Assembly (NCBI GenBank): GCA_007570785.1
Contig: ML660201.1
Coordinates: 40,748,863 to 40,812,862 of the forward strand
Source of the DNA: Antilocapra americana
Lineage: Eukaryota > Chordata > Mammalia > Artiodactyla > Antilocapridae
Direction of reading: 5' to 3'
Length of the DNA: 64,000 bases
Shown here in pieces: positions 45,690 to 56,079 of the stretch. How positions within the stretch are numbered: the stretch's first letter is position 1; every line of letters begins with the position of its first letter. The position numbers and the translations under genes are program-made. The notes below the pieces were generated by a model that was not told the DNA's origin, made no database searches, and saw only the letters and a list, made by a program, of their open reading frames with translations.

Positions 45690-45815
45690 GTTTAAACAAT
45701 TGTTTTGCCTGTACTGTGTGCCATGTGGGTCTTGGTTCTCTGACAAGGGGTCAAATGTGTACTCTCTACAGTGGAAGCAGGGAGTTGTAACCACTTGACT
45801 GGCAGGGAAGTCCCT
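45690..45815 (-). mobile_element. CHR-type SINE fragment, antisense
   Basis: About 125 bp containing gccatgtgggtcttggttc and the tRNA-like end cttgactggcagggaagtccc. Shorter and more diverged than the copies at 1376 and 30722. Confidence 0.65.
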
Positions 45816-46317
45816 CAGTTTTGAAATAGTCACAATACAGTTTGGTGTCCCAAAGCGTCTGGGACACCTTGGTGTACAATCAGAACCCTATTAAGCCTTG
45901 TTTATCTGAACAGACAAGTGCTACTGAAGAGCACTGGCCTAAAGCAGAGCTAGTGTAGCACATTAATGGTGCTTAATAAATACTTCTTAAGGTGTATTTA
46001 CTGAATATGTGGTGATCCTGAGTTGGGTAATTCAGAGACTTGTAGCAGCCTCAAGAGAAAATGGTTTCTGTGCTGTGTTGAGAATAAAAACTAGAGGCTG
46101 TGGAGGAAAAACATCCAAGGGTGAGAGGGTCTGACTGTGAATTGTGTTAACATTTCTGAGGGGAATTTAGATGTGGGTATCAAGAGCCTTTAAATTTCAA
46201 TCTTCTAATTTTACTTCTAGAACTTTATCCTAGGGGAGTAATAAGAGATGTAGGCAAAGCTTTCTCTATCTGAATACTGACTGAGATATTTTAAAATTTT
46301 AAAAAGAAATTACCTAA
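45816..46317. other. Intron 1 sequence, no gene
   Basis: No recognisable repeat or coding region. Confidence 0.35.
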
Positions 46318-46325
46318 GTGTCCCA

Positions 46326-46529
46326 GTGAGCCAATTCATTGAAAAAGACCCTAATGCTGGGAAGGACTGAAGGTAAAAGGAGAAGGGGACGGCAGGGAAT
46401 GAGATGACTGGATAGCATTACATACTCAATGGGCATGAATTTGGGGAGATAGTGCAAGACAGGGGAGTTTGGCATGCTGCAGTCCCTGGGGTTGCAGAGT
46501 TGAACGTGACTTAGTGACTGAACAACAAC
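46326..46529 (+). mobile_element. BovB 3' end, sense, 5'-truncated
   Basis: The terminal ~200 bases of BovB (attcattgaaaaagacccta to gtgactgaacaacaac), flanked by gtgtccca at 46318-46325 and 46530-46537. The terminal tgaactgaactga is altered to tgaacaacaac. Confidence 0.82.
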
Positions 46530-49185
46530 GTGTCCCAACGTGTCTCATGATAGGTGGTTAGTTGAGGAAGTGACTGGATAGCCATTCAATGGAACACCAC
46601 GTAACTATTTCAGTTCTTTCGCTGCGTAAAAAACAACCAAACCCTTCAAGCTGAGAGGCTTTAAACAACAGTGAGTTATTTCCTGTCACTGTGTGGACTG
46701 GTTGAGTGGTCCTTCATGTTACGCGCAGCGTTGGCTGTCGCCCGCGCACTGATTTCAGACGGCAGCCGGTCTGGGCTGGAAGGTCCAAGGTGCCTGTCCT
46801 GCCAGTTTGGCGTCTTCGTGCTGGCTGTGTGCTGGGATGTGCTCCCCTTCGCGTGATCTCTCTTTCCATGTGGTATCTCATCTTCCAGGGTCTTTCTGTG
46901 TTGTTTCTTTTTCCAGTAGGATAGCTTGAACCTTACAACTCTGCCCTTGAAGAGAGCAAAATCAGAAGCTGTTAGGCCTCTTCAAGGCTAGGCCCAGAGC
47001 TGGGACAGTGTCACTTCTGCAGCGTCTGAATGCGATACAGATTTTATCTGAAATTGTATAAATAAACACAATAGGAATTGGAAACAACATCATAGAGGTT
47101 GTCTATGAAGGACAAAATTAAGAGTGTTTTCGTTTTCTTCTGTATACATATATAAATTTAAATTTTTTCTATAAACTCTTATTAGCTGTTTAAAAATCAT
47201 TTATTGGGCCATTTAGAAAGTCTTGGCAAGTTTCAAAGTTTAGGAAATATATATGTTATATTCTGTGATCCCAATGCCATAAAATTAAGACTACAAAGTT
47301 TTAGCCCAAAGCATCTGTCTACTTTGACATTTAAATGTATCCTGAATATTTCCTAGAATAGAAAAATTTCAAAAGAAAAATAGCAAGCTGTTTACAGAAG
47401 GATTTTATGCATAAAACATCTAGCCAGTATGTGTAATCTTATATGCATTTGTCAGAAAACATGACTGAAGATAAATGAACATTTACTGCAGAATGGCAAA
47501 TATAACAAACATAAACACATAGGAAATAGAAATTACTATTAAGGATAAAGAGATATTGATGAAATGGGAGACAAACTATAGTAAAATATATCAGTAGAAC
47601 ATAGACAAGCATTTGTCATATTGTCATCAAGAGAAACAGACAAATACAAGCAACATTAGGAATGCGATGGAGACATAATTTGAAGAGATGTAAAAATTGT
47701 GAAGGAAGAGTTATACAGAACAATATTAGGAAGACTGAAAAAAATCTCAATACAACAGACTGTTCCTGAAGAAATATTTTAATGATCATTGACACAAAAT
47801 AGGTAACAAATCTGAATAGATCAGTGAGCATAGTACAAAGTGAAAAGATAACAACTAAGCTCATTTAATTTTATGGGTGTGTGCTACCAAACATTTTACG
47901 AATAGAGAAGTTTCATATTATGCTAATTGTTTGAGGTTGTATGAAAAATGGAAAACTTCTCAATCTATTCTATGACACTAAACTGCTGATACTAAACGTA
48001 GAAAAAGAGTATTCAAATATTTAAACAAAGAAACATTATTTCAAACAAGTTAATATTTCTGTGCATGTTATATGTAATGTATGTGTTGTGTGTGTTTCTA
48101 AAATGAGGAAATCCACTTTTTGTTTGCTGGTGGTTGCAGTTCTTCGAAGCCTTGGCCAGCTGGGCTGGTAATGTTACTGAAGATTAAATCTGTGTGGGTC
48201 TAAATTTTACTGAATTTGGAATGGGACTTCAAACCTAGCTAGAGATCTCAGAAATGTCAGCCTCTAGACGCAAGAGAAGATAGAGAAGGACAAGTTAGAT
48301 TTCATTACTTCTTGGAAGATAATATCTGTAACCGGTGGCTTAGCTAGGGCCTAAGTTCTAAACAGCAAAAATAACAATTAATTTAACTATTGGAGCTATA
48401 GAAGGAAACATATTATTTTCTTAAGTTGATAATGATGAATACTTACGTTAAGAGTAAAGAAAGATCTCAAATAGATAGCCTAACTTTATACCTCAAGGAA
48501 CGGGAAAAAGCGCAAACTAACCTCCAAGTTAGTAGGAGGAGGAAAATAACAAAGATCAGAGTTGAAATAAATAGAGACTAAAAAAGACAATGGAAAATGT
48601 ATTGCAGAAAATTTTGAACATGCAAATAAGCAAAAGGAAGAAAATGAAAACCATTTGAACTCGATCACTGTTAACATTTTAATGTGTATTGCTCCAGTCT
48701 TCCCTGCAAGTTAGTGTGTATGCATATATGTTTTAAAATGTGAATCAACCATAAAATTGTTTTGTTTGTCTACTTACCCCCCACTACTAGTATGTCACGA
48801 GCATCTTTCTATCTCATTAAATATTCATGTAATGGTCATATTATTCTAACTTCTGTCTATCTGTTTCTCATCATTTATGTAACTGAATTCCTATTGTTGG
48901 GCCTGTTGACTCACCTTTTTAAAAAAACAACAGATTATTTGTGTAAAAGGTTTAGATACAAAATGATTTTTATATGTTTTCAAGGAAAACAAAATTAAGC
49001 TTTGAGCAACATAGAGATTTGAAATTAAGTTCACTAGTTAGAAATAGGTGTATAATACTTTGGAGAGACTTTTTAGGGAAAGAAGAAGCCTGTATGCAAA
49101 ATATTTCTTTATGCTATGTGTGAGGACTCTCTTTAGCATAAATGACAGATACTCTGATTAGAATTGACTGTAGCAAAAAAGGAAA
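46530..49185. other. Intron 1 sequence; one diverged repeat, no gene
   Basis: About 46610-47030 is the same unnamed repeat seen at 19720 and 59700, carrying a CpG-rich patch (acgcgcagcg at 46720-46729). 47100-49185 is AT-rich, non-repetitive by eye, without coding signals. Confidence 0.45.
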
Positions 49186-49189
49186 TTTA

Positions 49190-49870
49190 TTGGTGAGTGT
49201 ATCACGATCTGTTGCCTTAGTAATGCTCCAAAACAACCAGCCATAAAACATCAGTGACATACTAAGACACTTTTATATTGTCTATGAGTGTATGGGGCCC
49301 CCGGATCTCAGCTGGACTTGCTCATGCACCTGTGGTCAGCCATTGGGTGGCTAGGCAGCTCTGCTGATCCTGGCTGGGCTTGCTCAAGTGTCTTGGGGTT
49401 GGTTGGTTATTGGCTAGGAAAAAACTGCCCTGGTGGCTCAGACAGTAAAGTGTCTGCCTATACTTTGGGAGATCTGGGTTCGATCTCTGGGTTGGGAAGA
49501 TCTCCTGGAGAAGGAAATGGCAACCCACTCCAGTATTCTTGCCTGGAAAATCCCATGGATGGAGGAGCCTGGTAGGCTACAGTCCATGGGATCGCCAAGA
49601 GTTGGACACAAGTGAGCAACTTCTCTCACTCACTCATAGGACATCTTGACTCTGTGTTTCTCATCTTTCAGCAGGCTAGAGTGAGCATGTTCTAATTGCT
49701 ATGGCAGAAGAAAATGAACAAGAGGGTAAACACATAAGTGCTATTGCAGGCTTCACATTTACTATCACCTTTTTGACCAAAGCAAATCACATGACTGAAC
49801 CCAGAGTCAGATTGGGAGGGCACAGCCAAGGACTCAGATAGAGGAAGGATATAGAGTTGGGACCATTAAC
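49190..49870 (+). repeat. Diverged interspersed repeat split by Bov-tA
   Basis: Left part to 49423 (ctctgctgatcctggctggg) and right part from 49640 (cagcaggctagagtgagc, then aagcaaatcacatgactg) form one old repeat related to the copies at 19720, 32036, 46610 and 59700. The family is not named with certainty. Confidence 0.5.
49426..49632 (+). mobile_element. Bov-tA SINE, sense
   Basis: tRNA-like head from ctgccctggtggctcagaca and A unit to gttggacacaagtgagcaac. Sixty- to 95-aa ORFs here are SINE readings. Confidence 0.88.
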
Positions 49871-49874
49871 GTAG

Positions 49875-50845
49875 TCTGCCTGGCGTGTGTAGCTATAATG
49901 GCCTAGGGATAGATGTAGCTTCAGTAACTGCTGGGTGCAGAATATCGGATGATGTCACCTGGGTTTGATTTCACACTGTTCAAAGACTGGCTCTGCTTTC
50001 CTTTGCATTAGCTTCATTCTCAGAAAAGCAGTTTCCACATGGCAGTACTCAGAAACTGTATCTTGAAAGCAAATAATTCTAGCTGGAAAAGAGTTTATCT
50101 TTCCCAGTTATTCCAGCAAATGCCATGATATGGACTGATTTTGAACCACTTGTGGATCACATGCCCATCCCTAAACCAGCTATCATGTCTGGGGGATGGA
50201 ATGTGATGACCAGCCAGGTCTGGGTCATGTTCTTACCACTGGCATCCTCCGAGATAGAGAAGGAGAGTCAGCCTTACCTAAACCTAATGAATTGTGGGTA
50301 GAGATTTGGAAATAATTTCTCTGAGAAAAATGGAGAGTATTACCAGAAAGTGTGTGTGGGGGATGAGGTGGGGAGTGGAGGGAGAATGAATGATATGCAG
50401 GTAAAATAAAAGGTGACTTCTATAATGCTGTTAATATACTTATCTCACTGATACTACCAACAAAAACTGTTTATTGACCATTCTGGGCTAGGTATCAAAC
50501 TGAGTGTTTTAAAAACATATCTTACATATATCTTGCAGTACTGATTTAGGGAATTTTACCCACATTTTATGGATCAGAGAAAGGAAGCACATAGCAGATA
50601 GTTTGCCACGGTCACTCAGCTTGTCAGTGTGAAGAGTGGATATTTGGACCTCAGTTGGCTTCTCTCCAAAAATCTGTGGTCTCCATATCTAAAAGCTGAA
50701 GAAAAAGAAGGTACACTAAACATACCCTAAGAGGAAGAACAGGAAGCCAAGATGCACCCATTAAGGCCATTTGGATCTTGACACTGAAGGATAATCACAA
50801 TCTTGTGGCCCTGGCTACATAAATCTGCCCCAAAGTACTTGCATA
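49875..50845. other. Intron 1 sequence; MIR remnant, no gene
   Basis: About 50465-50650 is MIR-like (tttatggatcagagaaagg onward). No gene. Confidence 0.45.
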
Positions 50846-50849
50846 ACCA

Positions 50850-51000
50850 TGAAGTGAAGTGAAGTGTTAGTTGCTCAGTCATGTAGGACTCTTTGTGACC
50901 CCATGGACTGTAGCCCGCCAGGCTCCTCCACCCAAGGAATTCTCCAGGCAAAAATACTGGTGTGGATAACCATTCCCTTCTCCAGGGGATCTCTCCAGGA
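50850..51000 (-). mobile_element. Bov-tA/Bov-A fragment, antisense
   Basis: A-unit sequence preceded by a gaagt repeat (50851-50866); the tRNA-like head is lost after about 50990. Confidence 0.75.
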
Positions 51001-51690
51001 GAGAGACGGGACTGTGATTTTCTCTGGTGAGAGTGTTTAGGATTTCGCAGTACATATAGACTTATTGGTTTGAGCCACCTCTTTTCTTCTAACTTCCAGA
51101 TGGCGAATAGGTTCCAACTCATATGTCAGTATCAGTTGATTGGTAAACTGTTTAGAATGTTATATTGATAAGAGTCCTGAATTTAGTGGGAAAGAAGATT
51201 CTAATGGATTAGGGATGTCTGCAATGGGTACAGGAAGGGAGGTGACAACCTGTTTGACTATTAGTTGACATTCTTGGAAACAAGATATCAGAGTCACTGT
51301 CAGGCCACTTATATATGAGGGTCATGCGCCTCAGATGGAGTATTTTATAGTTAAGATCTCTATGATACAGAATTCTGTGGTGATTTTTCTGGAGGCCCCA
51401 ACTATCACTTAACACAGACCAAAATGTGGAGTTTCATTTTCCTAAGGAAAAATGAGCTTCTTTTTTGCTCTAAGAACTTTTGACCTTGCTTGGGTGCATG
51501 ATGGAGGAAATTTACAGAATGTTTAAATGTAGTTAGTAAAGTTTGGGGTCATTACTATTTTTAACTAAGCATGGGTGTGACTCTATCATCTATCATTCTT
51601 ATCATCAATCTATCATCTATGAGAACACACACACATACACATACACACATATTTTTGAAATATAATACTGCTAATGGTCAGAGTTCTAAA
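51001..51690. other. Distal intron 1, no gene; CA-rich tract
   Basis: A short acac/acat-rich stretch lies at 51626-51651 and a T-rich polypyrimidine region leads to the acceptor. Confidence 0.45.
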
Positions 51691-51728
51691 TAAATTTATT
51701 TTTTATTATTTTTTTTTCTCATTTTCAG
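51691..51728 (+). promoter_or_regulatory. Splice acceptor of ERC2 exon 2
   Basis: T-rich tract (ttattttttttttctcattttcag-like, 51700-51728) ending in CAG before 51729. Strong pyrimidine run with no intervening AG immediately upstream. Confidence 0.8.
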
Positions 51729-51869
51729 ATCTCTGTTTGGATGCATTTTCCAGTACAGACAATGAAAAGAATGCAGTGAAAAATCTGGCCAATGGTAGAA
51801 ACATTGGCTTAATCTCCAACTTAGTATCGCATTCCTTCTCCTCTGTAGCACCTCATAAGAAAACAAAAA
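51729..51869 (+). promoter_or_regulatory. ERC2 5' UTR part of exon 2
   Basis: 141 nt between the acceptor and the ERC2 start. It holds two short upstream ORFs: the end of the spliced ORF (stop 51777-51779) and a six-codon ORF at 51792-51812. A stop in frame with ERC2 (TAG, 51846-51848) lies 21 nt before the start, so ERC2 cannot extend further 5' within this exon. Confidence 0.75.
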
Positions 51870-52526
51870 ATGTATGGAAGTGCAAGAACAATCACCAATC
51901 TGGAAGGTAGCCCTTCCAGATCACCTCGTTTGCCACGGTCTCCTCGTCTAGGCCACCGAAGAACAAGTAGTGGAGGAGGTGGAGGAACAGGCAAGACTCT
52001 GTCCATGGAGAATATCCAGTCCCTTAATGCAGCCTATGCTACATCTGGGCCCATGTATCTGAGTGATCATGAGGGGGTGGCTTCAACAACTTACCCAAAG
52101 GGCACTATGACTCTGGGAAGGGCCACAAATCGAGCTGTATATGGAGGCCGAGTCACAGCTATGGGGAGTAGTCCAAATATTGCCTCTGCCGGACTTTCCC
52201 ACACAGATGTCCTTTCATACACGGATCAACATGGCGGTCTGACCAGCTCATCCCATCATCACCACCACCAGGTCCCCTCCATGTTGAGGCAGGTAAGAGA
52301 TAGCACCATGTTAGACCTTCAAGCCCAGCTCAAGGAACTTCAGAGAGAGAATGACCTCCTACGAAAAGAGCTCGACATCAAGGACAGCAAGTTGGGATCT
52401 TCCATGAACAGTATCAAGACCTTCTGGAGTCCTGAGCTCAAGAAGGAAAGAGTCTTGAGGAAAGAAGAGGCAGCTCGGATGTCTGTCCTCAAGGAGCAGA
52501 TGAGGGTTTCCCATGAAGAAAATCAG
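51870..52526 (+). CDS. ERC2: ERC2 (CAST/ELKS2) N-terminus, first coding exon
   Basis: Codons 1-219 of ERC2, a scaffold of the presynaptic active zone; family members bind RIM, Bassoon, Piccolo, liprin-alpha and Munc13 and help organise vesicle release. It begins MYGSARTITNLEG and is close to identical to what I recall of mammalian ERC2; ERC1 differs clearly over this stretch. Visible parts are a Ser/Arg/Pro-rich segment with SPxxxSP-like repeats (residues 14-34), five glycines (35-39), the conserved GKTLSMENIQSLNAAYATSG block (41-60) containing Ser45, reported as a SAD-B phosphorylation site in CAST, a five-histidine run (129-133), and coiled-coil heptads from about 145-177 and 188-219. The exon ends ...HEENQ at a CAG|GTAGGT donor in phase 0. 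The full protein is ~950 residues, so about three quarters lies beyond the window. No frameshift or damage is seen. Confidence 0.96.
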
Positions 52527-53336
52527 GTAGGTTATGATTCAGCCTTGGTTTTCAGCTGTGGTTTCTCACTAAGTAGTTGATGCTTTGCAGATGGTACCAC
52601 AGCCTATACAGGAGAAAGTTTGGCATCATCAAGAAACCTATGGCTTAGTACATGTTTGACGTGAAGTCTACAAGAGGGCATAGGAAAGATAAAATTACAG
52701 CTTGTGATCTGCTTATTTGCCAATAATCCTTTCATATTGTTGCAGAAGAGGGAGAACCACACCTCACTGGCTAAGTTTTATACTTGGTTAATTTTGTTTT
52801 CTTTTTCAGTAGTCCCCAAAGCAGCTCAGATGTGCTTCCCCCTGAATAGAAGGTTTTTTTGTAAGAGTAGACACTTAACAACAACATTTAGAGGGCTATA
52901 TCTGACTGGTGAATTGATTTTTTTTTTTGATGTACCAGCAACATTATTTCCTTCTAGAATGAGGGAAGTTGGTTCACTAAATAGCAAACTGAAAAATATT
53001 AAATGGGATTGGATCGGATGGATTTGATATTATGTTAGAGAAACATGATAAATTTTAACCTAGTCTTTCTACCTTTATCCATTCAGTATTAATTAAGCAT
53101 CTAACTATGTTTAGGGCACATTCTTATTCTTTTTTGGTTCATTGTCCATGTCATAGCAAGATTAATTTTCCCAGTGTCTACTTGTAGTTACGCCATTCCC
53201 CTGCTTTAAAGCTGCCAATAATTACTCGTTGCTCCAGAGTGAAGTATACCTCTGACTAAGCCTATAGCACCTTCTCCTGGAATGCCTAAGCCTGCCTTTG
53301 AAGTCTTATCTCATACTACCTCATTCTACATCTGTG
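52527..53336 (+). other. Start of ERC2 intron 2, no gene
   Basis: Begins GTAGGT. No further exon is seen. If intron 2 were retained, translation would add 17 residues and stop at 52578-52580. Confidence 0.7.
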
Positions 53337-53347
53337 CTCCCTATACT

Positions 53348-54402
53348 CACTTCAGTTCAGTTCAGTCGCTCAGTTGTGTCTGACTCTTTGCGACCCCATG
53401 GACCTCAGCACGCCAGACCTCCCTGTCCATTGCCAACTCCCGGAGTTTACTCAAACTCATATCCATTGAGTCAGTGATGCCCTCCAACCATCTCATCCTC
53501 TGTCGTCCCCTTCTCCTCCTGTCTTCAATCTTTCCCAGCATCAGGGTCTTTTCCAATGAGTCAGTTCTTCACATCAGGTAGCCAGAAGATTGGAGTTTCA
53601 GCTTCAGCACCAGTCCTTCCAATGAATATTTAGGACCAATTTCCTTTAGGATGGACTGGTTGGATCTCCTTGCTGTCCAAGGGACTCTCAAGAGTCTTCT
53701 CCAACACCACAGTTGAAAAGCATCAATTCTTCAGTGCTCAGCTTTCTTTATTGTCCAACCCTCACATTCATACATGGCTACTGAAAAAACCATAGCTTTA
53801 ACTAGACAGACCTTTGTTGGCAAAATAATGTCTCTGATTTTTATATGTCTTAAAAGCATATGATGTCTATGTTGGTCATAGCTTTTCTTCCAAGCAGCAA
53901 GCGTCTTTTAATTTCATGGCTGCAGTCACCATTTGCAGTGATTCTGAAGCCCAAGAAAGGAAAGCCTGTCACTGTTTCCCCATCTATTTGCCATGAAATC
54001 ATGGGACCAGATGCCATGATCTTAGTTTTCTGAATGTTGAGTTTTAAGTCAACTTTTTCACTCTCCTCTTTCACTTTTATCAAGAGGCTCTTTAGTTCTT
54101 CTTCACTTTCTGCCATAAGGGTGGTGTCATCTGCATATCTAAGGTTATTGATATTTCTTCTGGCAGTCTTGATTCCAGCTTGTGCTTCATCCAGTCCAGC
54201 ACTTCTCATGATGTACTCTGTGTATAAGTTAAATAAGCAGGGTGACAATATACAGCCTTGACATACTCTTTCCCAATTTGGAATCAGTCTGTTGTTCATT
54301 CCAGTTCTAACTGTTGCTTCCTGACCTGCATACAGATTTCTCAAGAAGCAGGTCAGGTGGTCTAGTATTCCTATCTCTTGAAGAATTTTCCAGAGTTTGT
54401 TG
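53348..54402 (-). mobile_element. BovB LINE, antisense, 5'-truncated
   Basis: A 1,055-bp antisense BovB from its 3' terminus (ttcagttcagttcagtcgct) to the RT region, flanked by ctccctatact (53337-53347) and ctccctacact (54403-54413), a duplication with one mismatch. One of the less diverged copies here. Confidence 0.9.
53850..54400 (-). pseudogene. BovB reverse-transcriptase fragment with YADD
   Basis: The minus reading from about 54400 to 53850 is uninterrupted for roughly 180 codons of BovB. It holds NKLWKILQEIGILDHLTC, QGCILSPCLFNLYTEYIM and an intact YADDTTLMAESEEEL catalytic block. The ORF gains an unrelated N-terminus from flanking DNA (to 54458). The upstream half of RT and the endonuclease are missing, so it is inactive. 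Confidence 0.82.
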
Positions 54403-54563
54403 CTCCCTACACTACCACTTGGAAATTCCTGCATATACTCAAGATTTCTCACTTCCATTCCTTTCTGTTCCCTTCCATTAGTGGCCTTCTCAGCATCTCC
54501 TCTCCCTGCATCTGTCTATTCAGTCCCAGCTAGTTTCCATTTTCAAATCCTACCTACACTGTG

Positions 54564-54771
54564 CATGCTAAGCTGCTTCAGCTGTGTTCGATTTTGTGCA
54601 ACCCAATGAACTGCCAGGCTCCTCTGTCCATGGGATTCTCCAGACAAGAATACTGGAGTGGGTTGCTATGCCCTTCTCCAGGGGATCTTCCCGACCCAGG
54701 AATTGAACCACTATCTCTTACGTCTCCTGCATTGGCTGGTGGGATCTTTACCACTAGCGCCACCTTGGAAA
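54564..54771 (-). mobile_element. Bov-tA SINE, antisense
   Basis: A unit and tRNA-like head with a small insertion (54710-54722). Flanked by a perfect 15-bp duplication cctacctacactgtg at 54549-54563 and 54772-54786. Confidence 0.92.
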
Positions 54772-54789
54772 CCTACCTACACTGTGAGG

Positions 54790-55945
54790 CTCATGTATAT
54801 ATTGCTGTTCACAGGGGCTCGGGAGTAATACATGCCTGGGATTAAGTCCCAGCCTCACCTCTTATTATCAGTGAGATAAATGCTAAGAGATGGGGAGTAG
54901 GGTGTTGTGCCATTTGGCTGGAAAAAAATTCTCACATGTCATTTAACTTTCTGTAGAAGCTGAAGATAATTCTAACTTGGCTAAACTAGTGATTCTCTGA
55001 TACTTGGTCTTGATGCTGGCCTAATGAAGCTCTCTGACTTTCTGGGGATCATTTGCTGACCTCCTATACATTTCCCTGCCTGCTATGCCATTGGGGTCCA
55101 AGTGTTCATAGAAACATTTCTGATCTATTTGAGAATCTGCCCTTCATTCTCCTTCTGTGTGTGGAAAGCAGTCATCTTATCCTTTTGATTATCTGACAGA
55201 ACCTCTGCTGGTTTTCAGATGTGGAAATGTGATTTTTAGTTGGAACAGAAAGCTTTGTTCTTCATTCCTAAATCAAATCAGTGCCCTTCACTATCATTTC
55301 TGCTTTTTCTTTTTTATGAATTTGCTGGTATATTAAGTTCTATTACAACTATGTGCATTTCCCCAGTTCTGTACTGATTTCCTTCCGTTTATAGTTGCTT
55401 TGGAAAATGGTTAAAGCAGTTAAGGAATGATGCAAGAAGTGACAATAGGTATGGAATCCATTTTATAAACTGTCATCTCCAAAACTACTTTTTTCTTATG
55501 ATTTTATCATTAATTTTTTGAGCACAGATTACCTACTTATATATGTATGTGTATTTATTAATTACATGATGTGCTATGTGCTAATATAATATGTGTCTTC
55601 TATAACATACACAAAGAATTAGCATAGAAGAAACAAAATGAAATTATATATTAAAGTAAATTTTAATGACACACAAAATCTTTTTGTTTTTATTAAAAAT
55701 ATTTTAAGCCCCTTGTCTATTTTGTAACGCATGGTTCAGTTTAAAGCAGGTAATATTCACAATTCCGCTTAACTGTCCCATTTTGTCTTAAGCCAGAAGC
55801 AAGTGAACATTTGAGGGTGCTCCCATTACCTTTTCCTTGTTCTGGAACCTAATATGATTACATGTTACCATGGTTTCTGTGGGTGACATATGACTGCAAC
55901 ATATGACCCAGCGAAAGCCCCAGTATTAACCTGTTAGCAAACTGT
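54790..55945. other. Intron 2 sequence, no gene
   Basis: AT-rich, no recognisable repeat or coding region. Confidence 0.4.
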
Positions 55946-55949
55946 AATT

Positions 55950-56075
55950 ATTTTCTTTAAAAATTTAATTATTTTTAATTGGAGAATAATTGTTTTACAA
56001 TATTGTGTTGGTTTCTGCCATATATCACATGAATCAGCCATAGATATACATGTGTCCCCTCCCTCTTGCTTTCTT
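55950..56075 (-). mobile_element. Ruminant L1 3' end, antisense
   Basis: Reverse of the L1 terminus (tttttaattggagaataatt, then ttgtgttggtttctgcc and tgaatcagccatagatatac). About 125 bp, severely 5'-truncated. Confidence 0.75.
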
Positions 56076-56079
56076 TTTT

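Larger units (their letters stand above)
16257..51728 (+). other. ERC2 intron 1 (35,472 bp)
   Basis: Bounded by GTGAGA at 16257 and by a T-rich tract ending ttttcag at 51728. Repeats inside are listed separately. I find no additional exon, no RNA gene and no nested host gene in it. The donor and acceptor are read directly; the direct join of the two exons is inferred. Confidence 0.65.
16224..51779 (+). promoter_or_regulatory. Spliced upstream ORF in the ERC2 leader (27 codons)
   Basis: The ORF is 16224-16256 (11 codons) joined to 51729-51776 (16 codons) with TGA at 51777-51779. The joined peptide starts MWDGPGASIRK and ends MKRMQ. It contains three further in-frame ATGs at 51741, 51762 and 51771. 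The first ATG has a weak context (t at -3, t at +4), while 51762 has a at -3. It ends 90 nt before the ERC2 start codon, so it could reduce or tune ERC2 translation. This assumes exon 1 splices directly to 51729. Confidence 0.5.

Noticed and set aside
52527..52580. Extension of the ERC2 exon to a 236-aa protein
   Set aside because: The 17 extra codons follow a strong CAG|GTAGGT donor and do not resemble ERC2; they are intron sequence.
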